A stretch of DNA of 46,976 nt, from positions 1-46,976 of the forward strand of contig RAZA01000031.1 in the NCBI GenBank assembly GCA_003612485.1, read 5' to 3'. Shown in pieces: positions 12,628-20,531 of this stretch (the stretch's first letter is position 1; each line of letters starts with the position of its first letter). Position numbers and translations under genes: made by a program. The DNA comes from a bacterium D16-50. GTDB taxonomy: Bacteria; Bacillota; Clostridia; Lachnospirales; Lachnospiraceae. The notes below the pieces were generated by a model that searched no databases, was not told where the DNA came from, and saw only the letters and a program-made list of their open reading frames with translations.

Positions 12628-12867
12628 ATGAAGATCGAAATCTCAGGGAGTCGCTGCGTCAGCTGCGAAATGTACACGCAGTATTACCAGAACCCGTTCG
12701 GGATAGGGTATGAGGCGGTGGACTGCGGCTACTGCGGGAGGCGCAGCAGAAATGTGAGGCCGGGCAATCGGTGCGAGAAGTACCATGAGAGGTCGAACGT
12801 CGGAACTGCGCTGCCGCTTAGAATCCGTTTTGTCGCACGGCAAACCAAAAAAGAAAGGGGGTCATGA
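12628..12867 (+). CDS. Small cysteine-rich early protein
   Basis: A 79-residue protein with CVSCEMYTQYY, CGYCGRRS and CEKYHE, probably a zinc site, then a basic tail. It has a very strong ribosome site AAAAGGAGG and is the first gene of the rightward operon after the second switch. Its stop overlaps the next start (ATGA). Not recognised beyond the cysteine pattern. Confidence 0.65.
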   Translation: MKIEISGSRCVSCEMYTQYYQNPFGIGYEAVDCGYCGRRSRNVRPGNRCEKYHERSNVGTALPLRIRFVARQTKKERGS

Positions 12868-13139
12868 AGGTGCCGAGAGTTGCATTGAGTCCAGAGCAGA
12901 GAAAGGAGCATATGGTAGCCGACTTGCCGTTCTGGCTTGAGAAGGAGGCGAGGAAGAGGGGGCTGCATCAGAAGGATTTGGCGGATGCGCTTGGGATCAC
13001 GCGTCAGGCCTATAACGGCAGAAAGAAGAAAAAGGCCGATGGAAAGCCGAAGGATACGTTCAGCTATGGTGAAATGCTGATCCTATTCCGGCTCATGGGT
13101 ATATCCGAGGACGATAAGCTGAAGCTGTTCACTCTGTAA
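12864..13139 (+). CDS. Phage helix-turn-helix protein
   Basis: A 91-residue protein with an XRE-like HTH (RKRGLHQKDLADALGITRQA, then YNGRKKKK) and a C-terminal helix pair (YGEMLILFRLMGISEDD). It is coupled to the previous gene by ATGA. Probably a regulator of early genes or a Cro/CII-like factor. The target is unknown. Confidence 0.7.
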   Translation: MKVPRVALSPEQRKEHMVADLPFWLEKEARKRGLHQKDLADALGITRQAYNGRKKKKADGKPKDTFSYGEMLILFRLMGISEDDKLKLFTL

Positions 13140-13196
13140 GGCCCAGCATGGGCCAAGAGGAGCTGATTGATAAGGGAAAGGGGAGGCGAACGGAGA

Positions 13197-13355
13197 ATGC
13201 GCAAGCAGACAATCAGGACGTTTTACGAGGTGAAGGACGGGGTGGTCAAGGTGCTCCATACGGATCCCGTCATCCGGCAGGAGGCAGGAGCCTCAAAAGG
13301 CGACGAGAATGAAAATGGGAAAGAGGAGCGGAGCAAGGCGGTGAGAGGGAGGTGA
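13197..13355 (+). CDS. Small phage protein
   Basis: A 52-residue protein, MRKQTIRTFYEVKDGVVKVL then a charged tail. The ATG at 13197 follows GGAGGCGAACGGAG; a TTG at 13167 would add ten residues. Not recognised. Confidence 0.5.
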   Translation: MRKQTIRTFYEVKDGVVKVLHTDPVIRQEAGASKGDENENGKEERSKAVRGR

Positions 13356-13360
13356 GTGGT

Positions 13361-13549
13361 ATGGTGACAAAGGGGGCAAGAACAATTGCCGAGTATGCCA
13401 TCCGGAGTTTTTTGAATCGTGAAGGATTCGTCATGGAGTGCTTCGATCTTTCCATGGATGGGAACGAAGGGACGCTGACGGACAAGAACGAGGACTCTAT
13501 GGTGTTGGTATATAATGCAGAGGAGCGGTCAGTTCAGGTGAAGGAATAA
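13361..13549 (+). CDS. Small phage protein
   Basis: A 62-residue protein starting MVTKGARTIAEYAIRSFL, helix followed by strands, no recognised family. The ATG at 13361 follows GGGAGGTG. It is in the tightly spaced early operon. Confidence 0.55.
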   Translation: MVTKGARTIAEYAIRSFLNREGFVMECFDLSMDGNEGTLTDKNEDSMVLVYNAEERSVQVKE

Positions 13550-13575
13550 ACAACTTATAGAGAAAAGGTTGCCAT

Positions 13576-13668
13576 ATGGATGTGCGCTCAGGATCAGGTG
13601 TCGAGGTGGAAATAGGCCTTCAGAATTTCTGGCGATCCATAAACGGATTAATGGAGGAGCGAAAATGA
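13576..13668 (+). CDS. Short early ORF coupled to the next gene
   Basis: A 30-residue peptide (MDVRSGSGVEVEIGLQNFWR then SINGLMEERK). It follows AAAAGG and its TGA overlaps the next ATG by 4 bp. The overlap and ribosome site suggest it is translated, if only to couple translation to the gene at 13665. Evidence is modest. Confidence 0.4.
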   Translation: MDVRSGSGVEVEIGLQNFWRSINGLMEERK

Positions 13669-13961
13669 ACGGGTACAAATTGCTTGCAGATTCTTATAGG
13701 GATTATCTGCAAAAAAATGAACTGCCAAAGGGAACGAAGAATAGTATCGAAAAACAGATAAAGGCGCTGGATATCATGGCGGATATGGATGGTGAAGACA
13801 TACTTGCCTTGTATGGCACGGGAGCGTTTAACCATATCACATTGGGATATGCCGAGAAGGCCATGACGATCCAGAAACTCCCCAAAGGACGGAGGGAGGA
13901 TGTGCTGTCGGAGATCAGATTCCTGCATGACACTATGGGGGCAGAAATCGCAGCCTCTTAA
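13665..13961 (+). CDS. Small helical phage protein
   Basis: A 98-residue helical protein (MNGYKLLADSYRDYLQ, with IEKQIKALDIMADMDGEDI). The ATG at 13665 follows GGAGGAG. The spacing within the early operon is typical. Not recognised. Confidence 0.65.
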   Translation: MNGYKLLADSYRDYLQKNELPKGTKNSIEKQIKALDIMADMDGEDILALYGTGAFNHITLGYAEKAMTIQKLPKGRREDVLSEIRFLHDTMGAEIAAS

Positions 13962-13990
13962 GTATTACGGGGTGGACGAAAGGATAACGG

Positions 13991-14194
13991 ATGCCGAAGG
14001 CTGTATATTATCTGGACGGGATTACAAAGATAACGGATCCCTTTTATAAATGTGTGTGCCGAGGATGCAGGCATTTCTTCTGGGTCACACTGATAGACTC
14101 TCCGTGCCCGGAATGCGGGAGCGACAATATCTTTCGCTCTTTCAACAAACGGGAGGCGGAAGGAGAACTGTTACGGCTTTCGGAATCCGAATAA
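13991..14194 (+). CDS. Zinc-ribbon phage protein
   Basis: A 67-residue protein with CVCRGC and CPECGSDNIF forming a zinc ribbon, preceded by a short beta region. Its ribosome site is AAGGA. Its last codons run into the first unit of the 10-bp repeat array, so the array begins inside this gene. Confidence 0.65.
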   Translation: MPKAVYYLDGITKITDPFYKCVCRGCRHFFWVTLIDSPCPECGSDNIFRSFNKREAEGELLRLSESE

Positions 14195-14265
14195 TTCCGA
14201 GTGAGTCCGAAAGAATCCGAATAAATCCGAAAGAATCCAGATAAATCCGAAAGAATCCGAATGAA
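14186..14265. repeat. Eight 10-bp direct repeats (tubC-like iteron array)
   Basis: Eight consecutive 10-bp units of the form TCCGA-A/G-W/A-R-A-A (for example TCCGAAAGAA, three times, and TCCGAATAAA) run without gaps from 14186 to 14265; a ninth, degenerate TCC unit follows. They precede a winged-helix gene and a tubulin-like GTPase gene. In TubZRC systems the centromere tubC is an array of such iterons upstream of tubR. The 10-bp period places each unit on the same helical face. Confidence 0.75.
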
Positions 14266-14293
14266 TCCATATCTGGAGGACGGGGCGGACTGG

Positions 14294-14557
14294 ATGAAAG
14301 GGTGGTGCGATGTGAATCGGCTAGGATTCCTGATCCTATCGGTGCTGTCTGCCGGCGGGGCTGTGGGAAGGGCATCAGCCATGACGGTCAGGGAGATCAT
14401 GGCTGCGGAGAGCTGGCCATATAAGTATGACACGGTCTTTAAAAAAGCCGTAGAATTCGAGACTGCAGGATACGTCTCGGCAGGGCACAAGGACGGAAGG
14501 GCAAGGACTTTCTATATCACGGAAAAGGGCAGGAAGGTATTAAAAGACGACAAATGA
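14294..14557 (+). CDS. Winged-helix DNA-binding protein, TubR-like by position
   Basis: About 87 residues. The body is a winged helix: NRLGFLILSVLSAGG, then a HTH around TVREIMAAESWPYKYDTVFK and a wing/last helix RTFYITEKGRKVLK. TubR proteins are small ArsR-type winged helices that bind the tubC iterons and recruit TubZ; placement between the iterons and a tubulin-like gene supports that role here. The start is uncertain: ATG 14294 after GGAGGACGGGGCGG, GTG 14312 after AAAGGGTGG, or ATG 14261 inside the repeats. Its stop overlaps the first possible ATG of the next reading frame. Confidence 0.65.
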   Translation: MKGWCDVNRLGFLILSVLSAGGAVGRASAMTVREIMAAESWPYKYDTVFKKAVEFETAGYVSAGHKDGRARTFYITEKGRKVLKDDK

Positions 14558-14574
14558 AGGGAGGTTTTCATGAC

Positions 14575-15624
14575 ATGAAGAGCAGGATCGGCTTCATTGC
14601 CATCGGTCAGGCCGGCGGCAATATCGGTAAGCTTTTCGAGGGAAAGGGCTATTCCGTCCTTTACCTCAACACGTCGCAGGAGGATCTGCAGACGCTGAAG
14701 AACGCAAAGTATATGTACCACATTGCCGGGGGCGAGGGATGCAACAAGGACAGGGACAAAGCCAAGAAACTGGTGGCGGAGGACTTCGAGAGCATCGCAA
14801 GGGAGATACGTGAGAAGATGGATGTATCTATGGTTTTCTGCATTTTCGCCTCCGGGGGAGGGACGGGCAGCGGGTGCGGGCCGATGCTGATAGACCTCCT
14901 TCTGGAGGAGGGGCTGCTGGGGGAGCGGGGCACGGGAGCAGTCGGTGCCATCACCGTCATCCCCAACGAGAAGGAGAGCCCTAAGGCCCATATCAACTCC
15001 TACGAGTGCTTCTCGGAACTGGCAAGGATAGAGGGCATGGCGGCAACGATGGTCATCGACAATGCGAAGGGGGACAAACTGGTCCTGAACCAACGCTTCG
15101 TCGATCTTTTCCACGACTTCGTGGAGATTCCGAGGCGCCATAAGGCGGAAAGGGGCAACATTGACTGGGCGGAGATAGAGGAGACGCTGAAGGCCAAGGG
15201 GATGCTGGTCATAACCGAGGTCCAGGCAAAAGAAAGCTCGACAGCGGCAGTCCTTGAGTCGCTCAGGAAGAGCATCTTTGCGCCCATGGAGGCGGATAGG
15301 GTCATCAAGTATATTGCGGTATCTATCGCCGGATCCGTTGATGTGGACGCAATGCGAAAGGAAGTAGGCATCCCGCTGGATGTGTTCGCAACATACAACG
15401 ACAAGGCAACTATATGCTGCATCTCCGGGCTCAGCTATCCGAAGGCGAGGCTCGATGCGGTCTATGACAAGGCGGTAGAGCATCAGGAGCAGATCATCAA
15501 GAACCTGCAGGCGACATCAGGCTTCGGCATGAAAAAGGACGTGAATTTCCTTGCGTCCACGAAGCAGGCGGCATCCAGAGAGAAGCCCTCAAGAAGGGAC
15601 CTGATGAAAAAATACATGGGCTAG
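14575..15624 (+). CDS. tubZ: Phage tubulin/FtsZ-superfamily GTPase (TubZ/PhuZ-like)
   Basis: A 349-residue protein. The nucleotide-binding start reads IGFIAIGQAGGNIG. The tubulin signature GGGTGSG is at 94-100 within FASGGGTGSGCGP. The T7 synergy loop, which completes GTP hydrolysis on the next subunit, is recognisable as GNIDWAEIEETL (194-205), matching the NxDxxD/E pattern of FtsZ. The protein lacks FtsZ's long linker and clamp-like tail, and ends in a basic KPSRRDLMKKYMG, as TubZ tails do. Polymerising TubZ moves TubR-tubC-bound DNA; PhuZ centres phage DNA. The start at 14575 follows GGGAGG. It is followed by the replication genes. Confidence 0.85.
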   Translation: MKSRIGFIAIGQAGGNIGKLFEGKGYSVLYLNTSQEDLQTLKNAKYMYHIAGGEGCNKDRDKAKKLVAEDFESIAREIREKMDVSMVFCIFASGGGTGSGCGPMLIDLLLEEGLLGERGTGAVGAITVIPNEKESPKAHINSYECFSELARIEGMAATMVIDNAKGDKLVLNQRFVDLFHDFVEIPRRHKAERGNIDWAEIEETLKAKGMLVITEVQAKESSTAAVLESLRKSIFAPMEADRVIKYIAVSIAGSVDVDAMRKEVGIPLDVFATYNDKATICCISGLSYPKARLDAVYDKAVEHQEQIIKNLQATSGFGMKKDVNFLASTKQAASREKPSRRDLMKKYMG

Positions 15625-15638
15625 AGGGGTAGCGTGGA

Positions 15639-16691
15639 ATGGCAGACATCAAGTGGATCAAACTCAAGACTGCGATGTTCAACGATGATAAGATCAAGGT
15701 GATACAGGCGATGCCGGAGGGTGACTCCCTGATCGTGATATGGATTCGGATGCTTATTCTTGCCGGCATCAGCAACGCCGAAGGATACCTGATGATATCG
15801 GACGCATTGCCCTATACGGAGGAAATGCTGGCTACAGTATTCGGCAAACCACTATCAGTTATCAGACTTGCGATCAAAACTTTTGAGACATTTGGGATGA
15901 TTGAAGCGAACAATGATGGAATATATATCCCGAACTTTTCTGAAGATCAGAGCGAAAAGCTTCAGGATATCCGCGAGTACAATCGTCTGAAAAAGGCAGA
16001 ATCAAGGGAGAGGGCGAAACAGAAGCGGCTTGGAATATCAAATGAAGATGTCCTTGATGGTCAAGGAAAAATCAATGACACGTCAATGACATGTCAAGGA
16101 CAAATGTCAACTTGTCAAGCCATAGATAAAGATATAGATAAAGATATAGATATAGATAAAGATATAGATATAGATAAAGATATAAATAATATACCCCGAA
16201 AACGGACGAATTTCGGGAGCGAGCAGGAGAAGCTTGACTATGAGAGGATAAGCGCATTATACAATACCACCTGCAAGGATCTGCCTAAGGTCAGGGGCAT
16301 GTCTGAGGAGCGTAGGCGGAAAGTCAGGATCCTGCTGAACGCTCTGGACAAAGCGAAGGTGATCACGGAGCTTGGGCCATACGAACGACTAGAATACATA
16401 TTCCGCCTGACGGACGAGTCGGATTTTCTGTCAGGGCGGACTTTTCCAAACGCATGGTGTGGGTTCGACTGGCTGATCAATTCAAAAAATGCGCTGAAGG
16501 TCATCGAGGGAAATTATAAAAATAAGCCCGCTGACGGCGGGAGCAGAAATGGCGGTGATGTGTGTCATGAGCGAACAAGAGGATCTCAGCCAGCAGACTC
16601 CGGATTCACGAGCGAGTCTGAAAATGATGCGCTCGAAGCATTCCGGCGGAACAGATATGCCAGAGACCAGCCCGGCAAGTCGGAAGTATAA
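15639..16691 (+). CDS. Phage replisome organizer / replication initiator
   Basis: A 350-residue protein. The N-terminal ~120 residues match the phage replisome-organizer domain (MADIKWIKLKTAMFNDDKIK, YLMISDALPYTEEMLA, then FETFGMIE). The middle is a low-complexity linker encoded by ATAGATAAAGAT repeats. The C-terminal part (from about 190) resembles the conserved region of phage initiators that meets the helicase loader. It would bind the origin and recruit the DnaC-like protein encoded next. The start follows GGGGTAGCG. Confidence 0.85.
   Translation: MADIKWIKLKTAMFNDDKIKVIQAMPEGDSLIVIWIRMLILAGISNAEGYLMISDALPYTEEMLATVFGKPLSVIRLAIKTFETFGMIEANNDGIYIPNFSEDQSEKLQDIREYNRLKKAESRERAKQKRLGISNEDVLDGQGKINDTSMTCQGQMSTCQAIDKDIDKDIDIDKDIDIDKDINNIPRKRTNFGSEQEKLDYERISALYNTTCKDLPKVRGMSEERRRKVRILLNALDKAKVITELGPYERLEYIFRLTDESDFLSGRTFPNAWCGFDWLINSKNALKVIEGNYKNKPADGGSRNGGDVCHERTRGSQPADSGFTSESENDALEAFRRNRYARDQPGKSEV
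16123..16189. repeat. ATAGATAAAGAT tandem repeat, candidate replication origin
   Basis: An AT-rich stretch of alternating GATATA and GATAAA hexamers encodes Asp-Ile/Lys repeats inside the initiator gene. Phage origins often lie inside the initiator gene as repeats beside an AT-rich unwinding segment. Origin function is inferred. Confidence 0.5.
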
Positions 16692-17436
16692 GTGTTCCAT
16701 CTGCAGGGACACACAGATGGTGTGTGTGTCGGAAGAGGGGGTGGGCACGTATAGAGTCTGTGAGTGCAGGGAGCTGGAGAACCAGAGGAAGCGGCTACGC
16801 TTCGCATCGATACCGAAGGAGTTCGAGTCCTATACGGTGGAGTCGTTTGACCTAGGGGCATACAAGTCTCCAGAGGCAAGAGAAAAAGCAGAAATGGCTA
16901 AGCTGATCTGTGCGAACTATGTCAGGATGTTCAGCCGGCTTCAGGGAGACGGCAAAGGCCTATATATGCATTCCAGAGTAAAGGGGAGCGGGAAGACCCG
17001 GATGGCGGCCAGCGTGGTGAATGACCTCATGAGGATCTACGGGATCCCGGCAAAGTTCACCACCGCTCTTCAGATTCTGGACGAGATCAAGCAGTCATGG
17101 GGCGAGCCGGGAAAGGGAGCTGGAGAACGGCAGCTTCTGCAGGACGTCTTGGCCGTCCCCATCCTTGTGATGGACGATATCGGCGTGGAGCGCCCGTCAA
17201 AATGGGTCGATGAGAAATTTTACAGTATCCTGAACGGGCGGATGGTGCAGAAACGGGTGACGATATTTACAAGCAACTGCGAGATTGAGAATCTGCTTTT
17301 TGATGACCGCATCACCAATAGGATCATGCGGATGGCCGTGCCCGTGGCGTTTCCAAACGAATCCGTGAGATCGTTGCTTGCGAAGGCGGAGAACAAGGAG
17401 CTGTATCGGATCCTGACAGCGGATTCTGGCGCCTGA
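16657..17436 (+). CDS. DnaC-like helicase loader ATPase
   Basis: About 259 residues. An N-terminal zinc motif reads CSICRDTQMV...CEC. The AAA+ core has Walker A VKGSGKTRMA (first Gly of the usual pattern replaced) and Walker B VPILVMDDIGVE, then sensor-1 TIFTSNCEIE. It would load the replicative helicase onto DNA opened by the initiator. The start is uncertain: ATG 16549 has a better ribosome site but overlaps the upstream gene by 143 bp with a non-globular leader; ATG 16657 overlaps by 35 bp and starts just before the zinc motif. Confidence 0.85.
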   Translation: MPETSPASRKYKCSICRDTQMVCVSEEGVGTYRVCECRELENQRKRLRFASIPKEFESYTVESFDLGAYKSPEAREKAEMAKLICANYVRMFSRLQGDGKGLYMHSRVKGSGKTRMAASVVNDLMRIYGIPAKFTTALQILDEIKQSWGEPGKGAGERQLLQDVLAVPILVMDDIGVERPSKWVDEKFYSILNGRMVQKRVTIFTSNCEIENLLFDDRITNRIMRMAVPVAFPNESVRSLLAKAENKELYRILTADSGA

Positions 17437-17461
17437 TGACGCAAAAGGAGGAGAAGAGACG

Positions 17462-17842
17462 ATGTTACACATTGATTTGTCCGAACTGGCAGGGGGGGAG
17501 CTGCAGGAGAAGTTTGACCGAGAGATCACGAAGGTCATCCAGAATATGCAGGATCCCAACACGCCATTCGGGGACAGCAGAGGGGTGACGATCAACATCA
17601 CCCTGAAACAGAACGAGCGGAGGGACGATGCGAAAATTGAGATCTCCGTGAAGTCTAAGCTTGCCGGGGTCATCTCTGCAAAGACGAATTTCGCCATGGG
17701 GAAGGATCTCGGAACGGGAGAGGTGGTGGTCAGCGAGTACGGCAGGCAGATTCCGGGGCAGCTCTCGATATCGGATGTCCCGGAAGAAGATGGTCAGGAG
17801 GGAAAGGTCATGCGCCTGCCTAGATCGCTGAAGGCGAATTAG
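17462..17842 (+). CDS. Phage replication-terminator-like protein
   Basis: A 126-residue protein (MLHIDLSELAGGELQEKFDR start, INITLKQNERRDDAKIEISV strands). It resembles the phage family usually labelled replication terminator protein; the label is from memory and the biochemical role in phages is not established. It has a very good AAAAGGAGG site and lies between the loader and another conserved phage gene. Confidence 0.65.
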   Translation: MLHIDLSELAGGELQEKFDREITKVIQNMQDPNTPFGDSRGVTINITLKQNERRDDAKIEISVKSKLAGVISAKTNFAMGKDLGTGEVVVSEYGRQIPGQLSISDVPEEDGQEGKVMRLPRSLKAN

Positions 17843-17874
17843 GACATAAACCAAAATCAAAGGAGGGTCATGAA

Positions 17875-18606
17875 ATGATCAAGGATGCACTGCAGTATCT
17901 GGTGGGGCTCGCGAAGCCTCGCACGGAGAACATCAACGGGAAGGATTATTATTTCCAGAACGACTGTCCGAAACTGGTGGATAGCTGCCACCGGTGCGAG
18001 GCCGTGGAGATATCGACGCTGACGTCACTGGTGGATTACATCAAGGGACGGATGAAGGATGACTTCCCGGAAGGGCTCCCACAGATGATCGTCATCGTCA
18101 GATCGGAGACAGAGGTGAATTTAGTCTCAGCATTCAATGATGACATGAAAAGATGGGAGGTCATCAGGGCTCAGGCCCGCATACCGAAGATCGAGTTCAA
18201 CAAGTTTCTGGATCAGGAGAGCTTTATCATCCAGATGCAGGCCATGTTTCTGGACACTTCGGACAAAAAGATCGTGATGCAGGTTGCCGGGAACGTGAAG
18301 GACGAGACCGTGGCGAACTACGGTGACGACGGCATTTCCCAGAAGGCCACCATCAAGACGGGACTTGCCAATGTCGAGGATGTCATCGTCCCGAACCCCG
18401 TGAAGCTGAAGCCTTTCCGCACGTTCCATGAGATAGGACAGCCAGAAATAGATTTCGTGTTCCGTATGAGAAATTCTGGGGGTGGGATAAGCTGCGCACT
18501 GTTCGAGGCAGACGGAGGTATGTGGAAATTCAACACAGTGCATGAAATCGCTGAATACCTGAAGACAGAACTGAAAGATGTTGAAAACGTCGCTGTGATG
18601 TCGTGA
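17875..18606 (+). CDS. Conserved phage protein, DUF2303/YfdQ-like
   Basis: A 243-residue protein. Recognisable stretches are LTSLVDYIK, FNKFLDQESFIIQMQ, VANYGDDGISQKATIKTG, VPNPVKLKPFRTFHEI and CALFEADGG. These match a common Firmicutes phage protein that I associate with DUF2303. Its position between replication genes suggests a role in early DNA metabolism, but none is proven. The ribosome site is AGGAGGGTC. Confidence 0.7.
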   Translation: MIKDALQYLVGLAKPRTENINGKDYYFQNDCPKLVDSCHRCEAVEISTLTSLVDYIKGRMKDDFPEGLPQMIVIVRSETEVNLVSAFNDDMKRWEVIRAQARIPKIEFNKFLDQESFIIQMQAMFLDTSDKKIVMQVAGNVKDETVANYGDDGISQKATIKTGLANVEDVIVPNPVKLKPFRTFHEIGQPEIDFVFRMRNSGGGISCALFEADGGMWKFNTVHEIAEYLKTELKDVENVAVMS

Positions 18607-18719
18607 CAGCGGAAAAGAGGCGGACGGGGGCGGAAACGGCTCCCGTCCGGGTAAATGACAGCTGTATAACATAGGCCTGCACTGGTTGACTCGTGCAGAA
18701 GAGCAAGCGAGGGGGCAGA

Positions 18720-19103
18720 ATGAAGAAAAAGGTCAGAAAGAAGGCAGGTAAAGCTGATAAAATCACACAATACCGAAAAAATTACATTTTTACGCTTTTA
18801 CAAGATGGGAATCGTGAGGCTGTGGATTTTTTGGAAAAAGCGGCAGCACACCATGGAGTCTTGCTTGATGATGTATGCGTGATATATAACATTCTGCAGC
18901 TTGCGAATGTGAAGTCGAAATTGAATTATCCAGTGGACAAGATATTAGGTGTAATGGATATTATCCTGACAAGTGCAGACTCGTCAAAGGTCTATTCTGT
19001 CGAGCTGGTAAAGCGGGTGGTTCCGAATCTGTTTAGAGTCGGACTCCTGCGATGGGAACTCGATGGATGTGAAAAAAGCGCAAGAGTGAGGATCCAGAAA
19101 TGA
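18720..19103 (+). CDS. Hypothetical phage protein
   Basis: A 127-residue protein with a basic N-terminus (MKKKVRKKAGKADK) and an otherwise helical body. It is more AT-rich than its neighbours, so it may be a later insertion into the operon. The start follows GAGGGGGCAG. It overlaps the next gene by 4 bp (ATGA). Not recognised. Confidence 0.6.
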   Translation: MKKKVRKKAGKADKITQYRKNYIFTLLQDGNREAVDFLEKAAAHHGVLLDDVCVIYNILQLANVKSKLNYPVDKILGVMDIILTSADSSKVYSVELVKRVVPNLFRVGLLRWELDGCEKSARVRIQK

Positions 19104-19300
19104 AACTGAGATGGCTTGACGAAGAGTGCGGCATCTGCGGACAGCAGCTGAACAGCTGGGATGTGCGCATCTCCAAGACACTGGCGTACAAAAACAGGGT
19201 CTGCGAGAAGTGCATCGCAGAGGAATATGGCATGGACGTGGAGGCGCTAAGGGGTCGGATGGAGGACTATTTCGGGATACGGCCATGCGTTGGGATATGA
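19100..19300 (+). CDS. Small conserved phage zinc protein
   Basis: A 66-residue protein with CGICG and CEKCIAEEYG, a treble-clef-like zinc pair around WDVRISKTLAYK. The opening MKLRWLDEECGICGQQLNSW looks like a protein repeatedly found in Clostridia prophages, from memory. It is coupled to both neighbours. Its function is unknown. Confidence 0.65.
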   Translation: MKLRWLDEECGICGQQLNSWDVRISKTLAYKNRVCEKCIAEEYGMDVEALRGRMEDYFGIRPCVGI

Positions 19301-19310
19301 GGCGCCGGCG

Positions 19311-20477
19311 ATGGAGAAGGAGTACAACCTGCTGACGCAGAGGCTCTTGGCGGAAGGGCACACGGCAGAGAGCCACCCGGACTACGTGGAAGTGTGCCGA
19401 AGCGCATGGGGGCAGGAGCTGTGGCAGAACCTCGCAGGCGGGTTCGAGTACACGAGGGGGCACCTGAGAGGCCTCGTGTTCCGGACGGGGTGCGGGCTGC
19501 TGGTGAAGGGGGATCGTTTCTTGATGGGCAGCATGTCGTATATGGGCATCGACTGGATACCGGAGAACAACAACCCGGTGATCAGCTGCCCCTACCGCAG
19601 GGAGGGGTGTGGACTGAGAGACCCAGCCCTCAGAGGGATAACTGCGTTCCGGCCCTGCAACTGCACACTGACCGACGAGCCCTACTGCTACGAGCTCAGT
19701 CTGGACAAGGCCCTTGACGATGAGAGCCGGCTGCAGAGGCAGAAATATGACGCATATGTCCAGAAGATGGGAGGGCACGTATGCCACTGGCACACGAGGT
19801 ACGACGAGCGGACGGGGGAATGGGAGCAGCACTATGACCCGATGGTCTGCGCAAGGAGCTGCCAGAACGTTGGTGGCATATGCAGCCTTACCCACGGGCC
19901 GGTCAGCAGGAAGAGGGGCAACGTGTTCTATGACGTGAAGACGACCCATGTCCGGCGTGACGGGACGCTGTTCGATGGAGACGAGATAGTCACGGTAGAG
20001 AAAGGGCTCCGGCTGTTCGAGACCGGGAGATCAATCACTATATGCGAGCAGGTAGCAAAAAGATGCAGGGAAGACATCGAATCCCGGATAAGGGGCAGGT
20101 ATCACAGCAGGATACGTCTGCTCGGATGGGATGTAGAGGTGCTCAACATCCGTGCGGAGCAGAGGGAGAGTAGGGATCTGCTTCAGGATCTGGAGGACAT
20201 ACGGAACGGGATCGAGGTCGTCCATGCCTCGGACCAGAAAAAGGCTGAGGAGACCGATCAGAAAAAGCGGCGGCAGCAGGCGAAGGAGAAGAGGATTTCC
20301 GCAGTGGAGAAACGGATACTTGAGACTGGATATGATGGTCTGGAGCCAGAGTGGAGGCGGAGGGCCGATAGGATGCTGGAATCCAAAAGGATCAGAGAAC
20401 TGGAAAGGCAGCGCCGGAAGAACCTGAAGAGAGAGCAGGAGCAGCCAGTACAGCTAAGCATTTTTGATATGATGTAG
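19311..20477 (+). CDS. Conserved phage protein with C-terminal clamp-binding-like motif
   Basis: A 388-residue protein, Cys-rich in the middle (CPYRREGCGL, CNCTL, CHWHTRYDE, CARSCQNVGGIC), followed by a long charged helix (ISAVEKRILETGYDGL). It ends QPVQLSIFDMM; QLSIF fits the beta-sliding-clamp motif QL(S/D)LF. The ATG at 19311 follows GAGGCG; a TTG at 19290 would add seven residues. I do not know a named family. It probably works with DNA or the replisome, given the motif and the following methylase. Confidence 0.65.
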   Translation: MEKEYNLLTQRLLAEGHTAESHPDYVEVCRSAWGQELWQNLAGGFEYTRGHLRGLVFRTGCGLLVKGDRFLMGSMSYMGIDWIPENNNPVISCPYRREGCGLRDPALRGITAFRPCNCTLTDEPYCYELSLDKALDDESRLQRQKYDAYVQKMGGHVCHWHTRYDERTGEWEQHYDPMVCARSCQNVGGICSLTHGPVSRKRGNVFYDVKTTHVRRDGTLFDGDEIVTVEKGLRLFETGRSITICEQVAKRCREDIESRIRGRYHSRIRLLGWDVEVLNIRAEQRESRDLLQDLEDIRNGIEVVHASDQKKAEETDQKKRRQQAKEKRISAVEKRILETGYDGLEPEWRRRADRMLESKRIRELERQRRKNLKREQEQPVQLSIFDMM

Positions 20478-20531
20478 AAAGGAGACACCTTCGGCTGGGG
20501 CGACGCCCATGGAAGGAGGATGTACAGCAAT

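Noticed and set aside
14186..14265. The 10-bp repeats as a CRISPR array
   Set aside because: There are no spacers. The units abut each other, and no cas genes are present.
14512..15483. A 323-codon minus-strand ORF
   Set aside because: It is antisense to the tubulin-like gene, whose motifs are unambiguous.
16072..16257. A minus-strand ORF with a YLYLYL repeat
   Set aside because: It is the reverse reading of the ATAGATAAAGAT repeat, so low complexity rather than a transmembrane peptide.
18984..19949. A 321-codon minus-strand ORF
   Set aside because: It is antisense to three overlapping, well-formed plus-strand genes.
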